DNA of 13,475 nt from Streptococcus parasanguinis (GCA_018377375.1 JAGZZN010000054.1:1-13475); one strand, 5' to 3'. Numbered from the stretch's first letter, positions 1 through 7,554 are shown. Notes: a model not told the origin generated them from the letters alone. Numbers and translations: made by a program.

Positions 1-96
1 GATTTCATCAGCTTTTACAGCCCTACTCAACTGTGCGGAGGTGGGACGACGAAATCGAATTCTAACGAATTACCGATTTCTGTCCCACTCTCTTTT
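1..96. repeat. Hairpin-forming streptococcal intergenic repeat (partial)
   Basis: No gene is visible in this stretch. Positions 41-88 fold into a long interrupted hairpin: GTGGGAC (41-47) pairs with GTCCCAC (82-88), GAAATCG (51-57) with CGATTTC (74-80), and AATTC (58-62) with GAATT (67-71). On the plus strand the hairpin runs into TCTCTTTTTT, so it could act as a terminator in that direction. GATTTCATCAGC at the window edge looks like half of a second stem that is cut off. From memory, near-identical elements recur between genes in mitis/sanguinis-group streptococci; I could not verify this here. It directly abuts the stop codon of the broken binding-protein gene. Confidence 0.5.
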
Positions 97-501
97 TTAC
101 TTGATGTCATCTGTCGCTACATCCGTCCCAAACCACTTCTTAGAGATCTTTTGGAACTGGCCCTTTTGATAGAGTTTTACGAAGGATTCATCAATTTTTT
201 TCTTCAAGGTTTTATCCGCCTTGCGCACCCCTACCGCAAAGGATTCTGTCTCAAAACCGACAGGAAAGACATTATAGTCTTTTAAAATTCCTTCCGTTTG
301 CAGATAATAGTTGGCATAGACACGGTCGATTAAGAGGCCATCGATCCGATCATTCTGAAGATCGATCAGCGCCTCGTTGAAACTCTGGTATTGGGTAGCC
401 TTTTGATTTTTGATCTTATTTTTCAAGATTTTAGGATTGGCTTCAAAATCCATATAGCCAGACGATCCGGTCTGGGCACCTAATCGTTTCTCTTTGAAAT
501 T
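97..501 (-). pseudogene. Truncated amino-acid ABC transporter substrate-binding protein (C-terminal half)
   Basis: This is the remnant of an extracellular polar-amino-acid binding protein (family 3 solute-binding type). The readable frame begins around INFKEKRLGAQTGSSGY and ends KISKKWFGTDVATDDIK. GAQTGSSG is the usual start of the second lobe, and the FAVGVRK and KKWFG segments are typical of the C-terminal end. About 130 residues remain of the roughly 260-280 usual for the family; the lipoprotein signal, the first lobe and part of the ligand site are missing. An ATG lies at 451-453, but the homology extends about 16 codons upstream of it without a start, so that ATG is not a credible native start. 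No ribosome binding site precedes it. The remnant begins only a few bases after the terminator T-tract of the signal peptidase-like gene. There are no internal stops in what remains, so the truncation may be recent. No transporter permease or ATPase for it is present nearby. Confidence 0.75.
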
Positions 502-504
502 TAT

Positions 505-528
505 AAAAAAAATAGCCTTTCGGCTATT
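505..528 (-). terminator. Rho-independent terminator of the signal peptidase-like gene
   Basis: On the minus strand AATAGCC (528-522) pairs with GGCTATT (517-511) around a GAAA tetraloop and runs into a T-tract. The TAG stop codon of the upstream gene (526-524) lies inside the stem. Confidence 0.85.
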
Positions 529-1084
529 CTTCTACTTTTATAAATCCAAATTTATTGAGAGGATAGAGACGTAGATTCACGACTCCTTCGATCTGATTTT
601 TATGGATATAACCAAACTCACGGCTATCTTCTGTATCTCCACGGTTATCATTTAAGACAAGATAAGTATCGGATGGTACACGACCAGCCTTGGTCCCTTT
701 TAACTCTGATAAGAAGAAATCATCCGTATAATACCCATTACTCGTTGGAGCAGCTAAGTGTTTGTTGAGCATTTTGTTCAGGTAAGGTTCTGGTGTTGCC
801 TGTCCATTCAAATAGAGGACGTCATCTACGTAGCTGACTTCGTCGTTTTCTTTGGCAATGACACGTCCAAGGTATTCTTTTCCACCGACCTTGTATAAGA
901 CCAAATCACTGCGATCTACCTGAGCATTTCTAGTCGCTACCACAAGATCTCCAGTTTTCACAGAAGCATTGGCCATTTTATCATTGATACTAAATGGATG
1001 AAATACAAAGATTCGAAGCAAAATCAGTGCCAAAACCAGTACACCGACAATGATGACATTTCTAATTAAATCTCTCCTTGGCAT
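524..1084 (-). CDS. lepB: Signal peptidase I-like protein, apparently lacking the catalytic Ser/Lys dyad
   Basis: The 186-residue protein has the layout of a type I signal peptidase (S26 family): a short cytoplasmic N-terminus, one membrane anchor (about residues 9-28), then an extracytoplasmic domain. The C-terminal family motif is clear (NDNRGDTEDSR, 145-155). The two catalytic boxes are not intact. Where the family has Ser-Met-x-Pro-Thr, this protein reads DKMANAS (35-41), with Lys36 before Met37. Where the family has Lys-Arg-Val-Ile, it reads GRVIA (73-77), with Gly in place of the general-base Lys. It may therefore be a pseudoenzyme that binds rather than cleaves; SipA-type proteins without the dyad are known in streptococci. 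The ATG is preceded by AAGGGAG at a 6-nt distance. It has its own promoter and terminator, downstream of pyk. The symbol follows common annotation at this locus and should not be read as proof of activity. Confidence 0.8.
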   Translation of the reverse strand: MPRRDLIRNVIIVGVLVLALILLRIFVFHPFSINDKMANASVKTGDLVVATRNAQVDRSDLVLYKVGGKEYLGRVIAKENDEVSYVDDVLYLNGQATPEPYLNKMLNKHLAAPTSNGYYTDDFFLSELKGTKAGRVPSDTYLVLNDNRGDTEDSREFGYIHKNQIEGVVNLRLYPLNKFGFIKVEE

Positions 1085-1108
1085 GTATGTCTCCCTTCCT
1101 TTTTATTT

Positions 1109-1117
1109 ATTATACCA
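1109..1117 (-). promoter_or_regulatory. Extended -10 promoter of the signal peptidase-like gene
   Basis: The minus strand reads TGGTATAAT, a TGn-extended perfect -10 element, 25 bases before the ATG. No good -35 hexamer is seen at 17 nt spacing. It lies after the pyk terminator, which indicates separate transcription. Confidence 0.65.
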
Positions 1118-1180
1118 TGTTTTTGATCTTTAAAAAAGAGAAAGTAAGCATTAGTGAGAATTCTTATCAACACACACCAG

Positions 1181-1229
1181 AAGAAAAAGAAAAACCTCGC
1201 GGTCAATCCTTTCGGACCAACCAGCAAGG
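1181..1229 (-). terminator. Rho-independent terminator of pyk
   Basis: On the minus strand CCTTGC-T-GGTTGGTCC (1229-1214) pairs with GGATTGACCGCGAGG (1209-1195) around a GAAA tetraloop, with one bulged T and a few G-T pairs. It is followed by TTTTTCTTTTTC. It begins about 20 nt after the pyk stop codon. Confidence 0.9.
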
Positions 1230-1249
1230 CTTTTAGATATAATTGTCTA

Positions 1250-2755
1250 TTAACGTACTGTACGAATACGCATTGTGTTTGTACGAACAGCTTCTCCAAC
1301 TGGTACACCAGCAACGATAACGATATCATCACCAGATTTAACAAGACCAGCTTCAACTGCTTTACGTTCAGCAATTTCGAACATATCATCAGTTGATGAA
1401 GGAGCATCTGTCAACATTGGGATAACACCCCAGTTCAACATCAATCCACGTTCAGTCAATTCGTCAAATGTCAATGCCAAGATATCAGCATCTGGACGGT
1501 ATTTAGAGATCAAACGTGCAGTGTGACCTGTCTTAGTCAAGGTTACAACCAATTTGATATCCATTGAGTTTGTAGCATCTTTAACAGCTGAAGCCATAAC
1601 TTCTGTCTTAGAGTTACGTTCGAATGAAGCAGGGTTCAAACGACCATATTCTTTCAAAAGTGTTTGAGCGTTCATGTCGATTTTCGCCATTGTAGCTACA
1701 GATTCAAGTGGGTATTTACCGTTTGCAGATTCACCTGAAAGCATTGTAGCATCAGTACCATCGATAACTGCGTTGAAGACGTCAGATACTTCTGAACGAG
1801 TTGCACGTGGTTTTTCAGTCATTGTTTCAAGCATGTTTGTTGCAGTGATAACAACTTTACCAGCAGCATTTACTTTAGAAGTAATCATTTTTTGGTAAAC
1901 TGGAACCATTTCGAATGGTACTTCGATACCCATGTCACCACGAGCGATCATGATACCATCAGTAACTTCGATGATTTCATCCAAGTTTTCGATACCTTGT
2001 TGGTTTTCGATTTTCGCAAACAATTGAACGTGGCTGTTACCAGTTTCTTCACAGATAGCACGAACTTCTTGAACGTCTTTTGCAGTACGTACGAATGAGA
2101 TCGCGATGAAGTTGATACCTTGTTCCAAACCGAAGCGGATATCGTCGTTATCGCGTTCAGCAAGTGCTGGGAAAGGAATCTTAGTGTTAGGGATGTTTAC
2201 ACCTTTTTGTTTAGCGATGATACCATCGTTTTCAACTTCAACAACAAATTCACGTTTTGCAGGGTCTTTTTCTACAACGCGAAGACCCAATTTACCATCA
2301 TCAACCAATACTTGGTGTCCAACTTCAACGTCATCAAAGATGTCAAGCGCACCAGCAACGTTCAAAGCAATCACTTCACGAGTTGATTTGATACCTTGTT
2401 TTGTAGCAACGCGGATACGTTCACCAGTCTTGTATGAATATTCTTTAGCTTCGCCTTCGAACAATTCAGTACGGATTTCAGGACCTTTTGTATCAAGAAG
2501 GTAACCAACTTTTTTACCAGCGATTTCTTCTGCACGTTTAACAGTCGCCATACGTTCACCTTGTTCTTGGTGGTCACCGTGTGAGAAGTTGAAACGGAAA
2601 GTGTTAGCGCCAGCTTCGATCAATTTAGCAATGTTTTGTGCTGAAGCTTCAACGTCAAGTTTTTCAGCCCAGTATCCATCTTCACCGAATTTTTTACCAC
2701 CACGGATTTCTACCGCAGGACCTAAAGTTGCAACGATTTTTACACGTTTGTTCAT
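1250..2755 (-). CDS. pyk: Pyruvate kinase
   Basis: This enzyme converts phosphoenolpyruvate and ADP to pyruvate and ATP, the last step of glycolysis in the cytoplasm. The 501-residue protein carries the family motifs in order: KIVATLGPA (6-14), RFNFSHGD (54-61), LLDTKGPEIRT (86-96), KIENQQGIENLDEI (248-261, catalytic Lys248), IARGDMGIE (270-278, metal-binding Asp274) and the PRATRSEVSDV region (317-327). The C-terminal allosteric domain (about 365-501) is complete. Glu at position 93 in TKGPEIR matches the residue that marks potassium-dependent pyruvate kinases, so a K+ requirement is likely. The ATG is preceded by AAGGAG at an 11-nt distance. It follows pfkA by 69 bp with no obvious terminator between them, so pfkA-pyk is probably co-transcribed. 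Codon choice is strongly biased, as expected for very high expression. No ldh gene follows. Confidence 0.98.
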   Translation of the reverse strand: MNKRVKIVATLGPAVEIRGGKKFGEDGYWAEKLDVEASAQNIAKLIEAGANTFRFNFSHGDHQEQGERMATVKRAEEIAGKKVGYLLDTKGPEIRTELFEGEAKEYSYKTGERIRVATKQGIKSTREVIALNVAGALDIFDDVEVGHQVLVDDGKLGLRVVEKDPAKREFVVEVENDGIIAKQKGVNIPNTKIPFPALAERDNDDIRFGLEQGINFIAISFVRTAKDVQEVRAICEETGNSHVQLFAKIENQQGIENLDEIIEVTDGIMIARGDMGIEVPFEMVPVYQKMITSKVNAAGKVVITATNMLETMTEKPRATRSEVSDVFNAVIDGTDATMLSGESANGKYPLESVATMAKIDMNAQTLLKEYGRLNPASFERNSKTEVMASAVKDATNSMDIKLVVTLTKTGHTARLISKYRPDADILALTFDELTERGLMLNWGVIPMLTDAPSSTDDMFEIAERKAVEAGLVKSGDDIVIVAGVPVGEAVRTNTMRIRTVR

Positions 2756-2824
2756 GATATATATGACTCCTTTTTAAATATATCTGTCTTTTTAAGACAA
2801 GGTTAACGAATTTATGAAATAAAA

Positions 2825-3838
2825 TTAAATTGAAGACAAGCTACGGTTCAACTCGGCAAGACCAAGATCAGCTTTATGTGGATTGTTTACCACAATCTTA
2901 CCATCTTCTGTCAAGCTAAAGAGGGCTCCTTCTTCTGCTTTACCAAGGATTGGATTTTCCACCATTTTTTCATTGCGGATACCAACGGCTACACCACCGA
3001 TTCCTTGTTTCAACAATTTAACAGCGTGTGCTCCCATACGTGAAGCAAGAACACGGTCACGCGCAGTCGGTGAACCACCACGTTGGATGTGGCCAAGCTC
3101 AGTCACACGAAGGTCACTTTCATCACCAGCTTCTTTCAAAGCTTTACCAAATTCATCTGCAGACATCACGCCTTCAGCCAAGATGATGATGTTGTGGGTA
3201 CGACCTTTTGCGTAACCTTCTTTGATGCTCTCAACAACATCTTCGATCTTGAATCCTTCTTCAGGGATGATGATTTCATCTGCACCAGATGCAATCCCTG
3301 CCCAAAGAGCGATATCTCCAGCGTTACGTCCCATCACTTCGATAACGAAAGTACGGTGGTGACTAGATGAAGTATCACGGATCTTATCGATCGCGTCCAT
3401 TGCAGTTGTGACTGCCGTATCAAAACCAATTGTAAAGTCAGTTCCGACGATATCGTTGTCGATCGTACCAGGAAGACCCACAGCTGGGAATCCAAGCTCA
3501 GTCAAGCGCATCGCACCATGGTAAGAACCATCTCCACCAATAACGACAACACCTTCTATCCCGTGTTTCTTCAATTGCTCGATCCCTTTTAATTGACCTT
3601 CGCGTTGTGCGAATTCAGGGTAACGAGCTGAATGAAGGAAGGTACCACCACGGGAAATAATATCTCCAACAGATGAGGCGTCAAGGGGCTGAATTTTACC
3701 AGCAACCATTCCCGCATATCCATCATAGATACCGAAAACTTCCATTCCTTCTGAAATTGCTTGACGAACAACTGCACGGATGGCAGCATTCATACCAGGG
3801 GCATCTCCACCACTAGTTAAAACAGCAATACGTTTCAT
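2825..3838 (-). CDS. pfkA: ATP-dependent 6-phosphofructokinase
   Basis: PfkA phosphorylates fructose 6-phosphate to fructose 1,6-bisphosphate, the committed step of glycolysis; the bacterial enzyme is usually a homotetramer. The start is set at the ATG at 3838-3836, giving 337 residues beginning MKRIAVLTSGGDAPGMN. It has AGGAG 11 nt upstream and matches the usual family N-terminus; an in-frame ATG 17 codons earlier has no such support. Motifs: GGDAPGMN (10-17), GGDGS (101-105) with Gly104, the residue that marks use of ATP rather than pyrophosphate, PGTIDND (123-129) with catalytic Asp127, Arg162, VMGRNAGDIA (168-177) and GGSPTARDR (254-262). Length and residue numbers match the well-studied E. 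coli-type enzymes. It is followed by pyk. The gap to dnaE upstream is 84 bp and holds a promoter. Confidence 0.98.
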   Translation of the reverse strand: MKRIAVLTSGGDAPGMNAAIRAVVRQAISEGMEVFGIYDGYAGMVAGKIQPLDASSVGDIISRGGTFLHSARYPEFAQREGQLKGIEQLKKHGIEGVVVIGGDGSYHGAMRLTELGFPAVGLPGTIDNDIVGTDFTIGFDTAVTTAMDAIDKIRDTSSSHHRTFVIEVMGRNAGDIALWAGIASGADEIIIPEEGFKIEDVVESIKEGYAKGRTHNIIILAEGVMSADEFGKALKEAGDESDLRVTELGHIQRGGSPTARDRVLASRMGAHAVKLLKQGIGGVAVGIRNEKMVENPILGKAEEGALFSLTEDGKIVVNNPHKADLGLAELNRSLSSI

Positions 3839-3873
3839 TTCGTTGTTTGCTCCTTTTTTTCTTTTACATTCTA

Positions 3874-3882
3874 CGTAATTAT
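3874..3882 (-). promoter_or_regulatory. Extended -10 promoter of pfkA(-pyk)
   Basis: The minus strand upstream of pfkA reads TGTTATAAT, a perfect -10 with the TGn extension, about 36-45 bases before the pfkA ATG. The -35 region is poor. No clear CcpA (cre-like) site was seen around it by eye. Confidence 0.6.
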
Positions 3883-3922
3883 AACACAAAGAAGACTAAA
3901 ATTCTCGTATTTTTCGCAGTTT

Positions 3923-6900
3923 TTACCGATAAATCGTTTTCATAACGAGATTCTTTAATTCATCTTCCAATTCTTTGTTTTTCTGGACGGTATAGCCCTT
4001 CAATTGAAGAGTTTTTTTCTCGTCTTCATAGCGTAATATCACAGGATATGGGCCCGGATATTTTTTCAAGATAGAAAGAATCGTTTTATCCTGACGATGA
4101 TCGAGCAACTGGATCCAGAACTTTTCATTGGTCGCTAGTTGTGCCTCTGCTAGAATCATCTGCAAGCGCCCGTCACGCTCTTGTATCTTCCCTGTCAAGT
4201 AATAAAAGCCACCTTCTTTTATCAAGGAGGAAAATCGATTGTAGGTTTCAGGGAAAAGGGTCACATCCAATTTTTTCTTGGTATCACTGACTTGTAAGAA
4301 AGCCATGAGATCACCTGACTTGGTTCGAATGGTTCGAATGCTTTGTACCTCAATGAGAATGCGTACCTGCTCTCCTTGCATGAGTTGAGAAATTGGTTGG
4401 ATCTCGTAGGGACTCGTTTGCCCAATCGCAACCAATGGGTGAGTACTGAGCCCGACACCAATAATGGCCTCTTCCTTCTCATATTTTTCAGCCTGGCTAA
4501 AGTCCTCCGCTTCTGTCCAAGAATAGTTAGAATCTGCAAATAAACTACCTAGCTCATCAGCAAAGACAAACAAATTCGGCAAATTGTGAAGCACCTTGCG
4601 TCTATTTTTTTCAAAGATGTCAAACAGTCCAAGCTCCACTAAAGGTGTTAACAAAGGCAATTTATGATACTGATTGGGGAGTCGTAAAATAAAATCTTCG
4701 ACACTTTCAAAGGGACGATTATCAATGATCCAATACGCTAAATCTCTTGGGAGTCCCTTGATATTTTTCATTCCCAAGTAGATTTTTCGATCCTGGAACT
4801 TATCTCTGTAAGGGATGGTGTTGATGGATAATGGCGCGACTTTAAAATCAAACTGGAGAGCATCTGTCAGATAATCGCTGCTCGAATAATTGAGCATGAC
4901 ATCAAAGAAAACATCTGGATAATGGACCTTGAAATAGGCCATCTGAAAGGCCAAGGCAGAATAGGCATAGGCATGGGAACGGTTAAACCCATAGCCTGCG
5001 AATTTTTCCATGATCGCAAAGACCTCTTTGGCTTTTTCTTCCGTATGCCCAAGTTTAAGAGCACCTGCGACAAAATCGTCTTCCATCTGATGCATTTCAG
5101 CTGCATTTTTTTTGCCCATAGCCCGACGTAAAATATCGGCTTTCCCTAGACTAAAGCCTGCAAAACGCTGGGCAACCTGCATGACCTGCTCTTGGTAGAG
5201 CATGATCCCATAAGTGGGCCTTAAGATTTCTTCAATAGCTGGATCTAAAATCTCAACTTTTTCTTGGCCGTGCTTTCTTTTGACGAAATTATCAATGTAA
5301 TCACTAGCCCCTGGACGATTGAGAGAGGTGGTCGCTACCACTTCTTCGAAATGATTGGGTCTCACTCGTCTCAAGAGGCGAATGGCTCCAGCCTGTTCAA
5401 ATTGGAAAATCCCCTTGGTATCCCCAGCAGCAAACAAGGCCAAGGTTTCTGGATCTTCTAAATCAATGGCTTCAATCACGATCTCTTCTTGGTACTTTTC
5501 ATAGACCGCTTCCTTCATTTTCTGAACAAAGGTTAAATTTCGCAGACCCAAAAAGTCCATCTTCAACAGACCATTGGCTTCAACCGCATGAGCATCGTAC
5601 TGGGTGACAAACATGTCTTCTCCGTACTTGAGAGGAATGTGATCCGTCAAATCCTGGTCACTCATCACAACCCCAGCCGCGTGGATAGATGTCTGCCTTG
5701 GTTGGCCTTCAATTCTTTTAGCAATTTCAAAGCCACGCTCAAATTCTGCTCGGCTATGAATCACTTGTCGAAAAGCTAGATTCTGTTCATAAGCTGTCGT
5801 CAGTGTATCCCTAAAGCCAATCCGCTTGGTAATGGAGGTCAATTCATACTCAGGTACCCCAAAACGTTTGAAGACATCTCGAATGGCTTGTTTGGCCCCA
5901 AAGGTTGAAAAGGTCACGATCTGAGCTGCATGGTAACTCCCGTAACGGTCTCGCACATAGCGGATAAATTCTGGACGATAGATATCAGGAATATCAATAT
6001 CAATATCCGGCATGGTGTAGCGCTCCACATTTAAAAAGCGCTCAAAGAGGAGGTTCTTCTCCACAGGATCAATCCCTGTAATCCCTAGGGAATAGGCTAC
6101 CAGTGAGCCTACAGCAGACCCACGTCCCATTCCCATATAATAGCCTTGACTCCGTCCGAAACGAAGAAGGTCCCAGACAATCAAGAAATAATCATCAAAG
6201 CCCATTTGGTGAATAATGTCTAATTCATGCTCCAGACGTTCTTGATAGACCGGACTGGTCAAGTTCTTTCGAAGGAGACCCGCTTGGGCTAATTCTCTTA
6301 GTTCCTCAACAGCTGGTTTCTGGGGATTGAAGCGAGGCAATTTCAACTGGGTATCAATATCATATTGAATCCCTTGGACAAGGTTTTCCAGATTTGTGAT
6401 AGCTTGCGGAAATCGCTCTGCAAAATCATTCTTTAAATCCTGAGGAGTTTTTAGGACTGTTGTAGAATCAATTGGCCCTGTTTCTGTCAAGCTTTGATTG
6501 TCCTTGATGGCTGCCAGCATCTGCATGGCTTCCACATCCCCAGCCTCAAAAAATCGAACGGTATGAAGAGGGAGCACAGGGTGGCTAAACTCTTGGACCG
6601 GCGTATCCGCAAAAACTCCGATGAAGTAATCTAGACCAAGTGGCAAGTCTCCACTAGCAAAAGGCGCTGGGACAATGACTGCTACTCCTTCTGTTAGGTG
6701 CTTCACATCCTCCCAATTGCTCTTCCCCATCATTTTGACGGTCGACATCTTCATCAGATTCTGGTAGCCCTTCGTTGACAAGGCCATCATCCGAAACGGA
6801 ATTGTTTCATTGTCTACCTCTAGTCCAATTTCTAAACCTACCAAGGGGCTGAGTTTTTGGGCCTGACAGGTTTCAATAAATTCATAGGCACCATACAAAT

Positions 6901-7024
6901 TATCTACATCCATGATTCCCAATGCGTCATACCCCATACTTTTAGCCACTTGGACATAGTCTTTTATGGTCACAAGGCTTTCCATAAAAGTATAGACTGA
7001 TTTGGTATCTAGCTGTGCAATCAC
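3923..7024 (-). CDS. dnaE: DNA polymerase III alpha subunit, DnaE type
   Basis: This is the DnaE replicative polymerase of low-GC Gram-positives, which extends primers before PolC takes over. The 1033-residue protein shows an N-terminal PHP-like region (1-70), a polymerase core with GRGSAVGSLVAY (300-311), the Asp-rich catalytic motif PDIDIDIPD (339-347) and MDFLGLRNLT (489-498, third acidic residue Asp490), the fingers region with PTYGIMLYQEQV (603-614) and YGFNRSHAYAYS (678-689), and a C-terminal OB-fold (about 886-960). There is no proofreading exonuclease domain, as expected for this type. The PHP region has lost its metal ligands: where HxH is expected there is D6-T-K8, and the later Asp-His pair reads D39-V40. 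The start is GTG at 7024-7022, with GGGAGGAG upstream at a 5-nt distance. No terminator was seen between it and pfkA. Confidence 0.97.
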   Translation of the reverse strand: MIAQLDTKSVYTFMESLVTIKDYVQVAKSMGYDALGIMDVDNLYGAYEFIETCQAQKLSPLVGLEIGLEVDNETIPFRMMALSTKGYQNLMKMSTVKMMGKSNWEDVKHLTEGVAVIVPAPFASGDLPLGLDYFIGVFADTPVQEFSHPVLPLHTVRFFEAGDVEAMQMLAAIKDNQSLTETGPIDSTTVLKTPQDLKNDFAERFPQAITNLENLVQGIQYDIDTQLKLPRFNPQKPAVEELRELAQAGLLRKNLTSPVYQERLEHELDIIHQMGFDDYFLIVWDLLRFGRSQGYYMGMGRGSAVGSLVAYSLGITGIDPVEKNLLFERFLNVERYTMPDIDIDIPDIYRPEFIRYVRDRYGSYHAAQIVTFSTFGAKQAIRDVFKRFGVPEYELTSITKRIGFRDTLTTAYEQNLAFRQVIHSRAEFERGFEIAKRIEGQPRQTSIHAAGVVMSDQDLTDHIPLKYGEDMFVTQYDAHAVEANGLLKMDFLGLRNLTFVQKMKEAVYEKYQEEIVIEAIDLEDPETLALFAAGDTKGIFQFEQAGAIRLLRRVRPNHFEEVVATTSLNRPGASDYIDNFVKRKHGQEKVEILDPAIEEILRPTYGIMLYQEQVMQVAQRFAGFSLGKADILRRAMGKKNAAEMHQMEDDFVAGALKLGHTEEKAKEVFAIMEKFAGYGFNRSHAYAYSALAFQMAYFKVHYPDVFFDVMLNYSSSDYLTDALQFDFKVAPLSINTIPYRDKFQDRKIYLGMKNIKGLPRDLAYWIIDNRPFESVEDFILRLPNQYHKLPLLTPLVELGLFDIFEKNRRKVLHNLPNLFVFADELGSLFADSNYSWTEAEDFSQAEKYEKEEAIIGVGLSTHPLVAIGQTSPYEIQPISQLMQGEQVRILIEVQSIRTIRTKSGDLMAFLQVSDTKKKLDVTLFPETYNRFSSLIKEGGFYYLTGKIQERDGRLQMILAEAQLATNEKFWIQLLDHRQDKTILSILKKYPGPYPVILRYEDEKKTLQLKGYTVQKNKELEDELKNLVMKTIYR

Positions 7025-7070
7025 TTTTTCTCCTCCCTCACTTGTCTATTTTTGGGACTCTTTTTTGTAC

Positions 7071-7098
7071 AAAAAAACACCACTGCTACACAATGATG
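7071..7098 (-). terminator. Terminator after tRNA-Ser
   Basis: On the minus strand CATCATTG (7098-7091) pairs with CAGTGGTG (7085-7078) over a 5-nt loop and is followed by seven T residues. It ends the tmRNA-tRNA-Ser transcript just before dnaE. Confidence 0.75.
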
Positions 7099-7107
7099 TC
7101 TCAACAA

Positions 7108-7195
7108 CGGAAGACATGGGATTCGAACCCACGCACGCTTTTACACGCCTACCGCGTTTCCAACACGGCCTCTTAAGCCTCTTGAGTAATCTTCC
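7108..7195 (-). tRNA. tRNA-Ser (GGA)
   Basis: The 88-nt class II tRNA folds with acceptor stem GGAAGAT pairing with GTCTTCC (one T-G pair). The anticodon stem CCGTG/CGCGG closes the loop TTGGAAA, and the T-arm contains GGTTCGAATCC. Anticodon GGA is at 7161-7159, reading UCC and UCU. The long variable arm and the G discriminator are both serine features. CCA is not encoded; the genomic bases after the discriminator are TTG. It lies 13 nt downstream of tmRNA without an intervening promoter or terminator. Confidence 0.95.
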
Positions 7196-7208
7196 ATGAA
7201 TAAAAATA

Positions 7209-7554
7209 TGGAGCCGGTGGGAGTCGAACCCACGTCCAAACACCTGCCAGCATATTTGTCTACAACCATAGGTTATGTCTTAGTTTAACAGCTACATGAC
7301 ACATAACTCAAGCCCTGTACCTGCGAGTCTATCAATCTCTTATCTAACCCCTAGACAAAGCTAGATCGTATCTCGCTAAAATTAAGACCTGTCATCAAAC
7401 ACGAGCGATTCGAATCGGGTCACGCCTGCTGGTGTTTAGGCAGCTAAAGCGTAAGAATTATTATTTTTTGCAGTTATATTTAACTGGCGTTTTACATCCG
7501 CTAGATGAGTTGCAAAATATGCCTCATAATGCCTGTCGAATCCGTAACGACCCC
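7209..7554 (-). ncRNA. ssrA: tmRNA (transfer-messenger RNA)
   Basis: tmRNA rescues stalled ribosomes and tags the unfinished protein for proteolysis, working with SmpB. The 5' end reads GGGGTCGTTACGGATTCGAC and the 3' end GGTTCGACTCCCACCGGCTCC plus discriminator A; the ends pair as the tRNA-like acceptor stem (GGGGTCG with CGGCTCC). The tag frame on the minus strand (7471-7436) reads GCA AAA AAT AAT AAT TCT TAC GCT TTA GCT GCC TAA, giving AKNNNSYALAA, very close to known streptococcal tags and ending in the ALAA degradation signal. CCA is not encoded: TAT follows the discriminator, so the 3' end must be completed after transcription. The mature RNA is 346 nt before CCA addition. The smpB gene is not in this window. 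Confidence 0.97.

Noticed and set aside
1154..1396. An 80-codon plus-strand open frame over the pyk terminator and pyk 3' end
   Set aside because: It is antisense to pyk and its terminator, has no ribosome site and gives low-complexity protein (HQKKKKN); it is a shadow frame.
2106..2504. A 132-codon plus-strand open frame opposite pyk
   Set aside because: It is a long antisense frame created by the strong codon bias of pyk; no start signals and no recognisable protein features.
3839..3889. A longer pfkA start 17 codons upstream
   Set aside because: The extra residues (MCYNYVECKRKKGANNE) are not family-like and overlap the -10 promoter; the ATG at 3838 has a ribosome site and the standard N-terminus.
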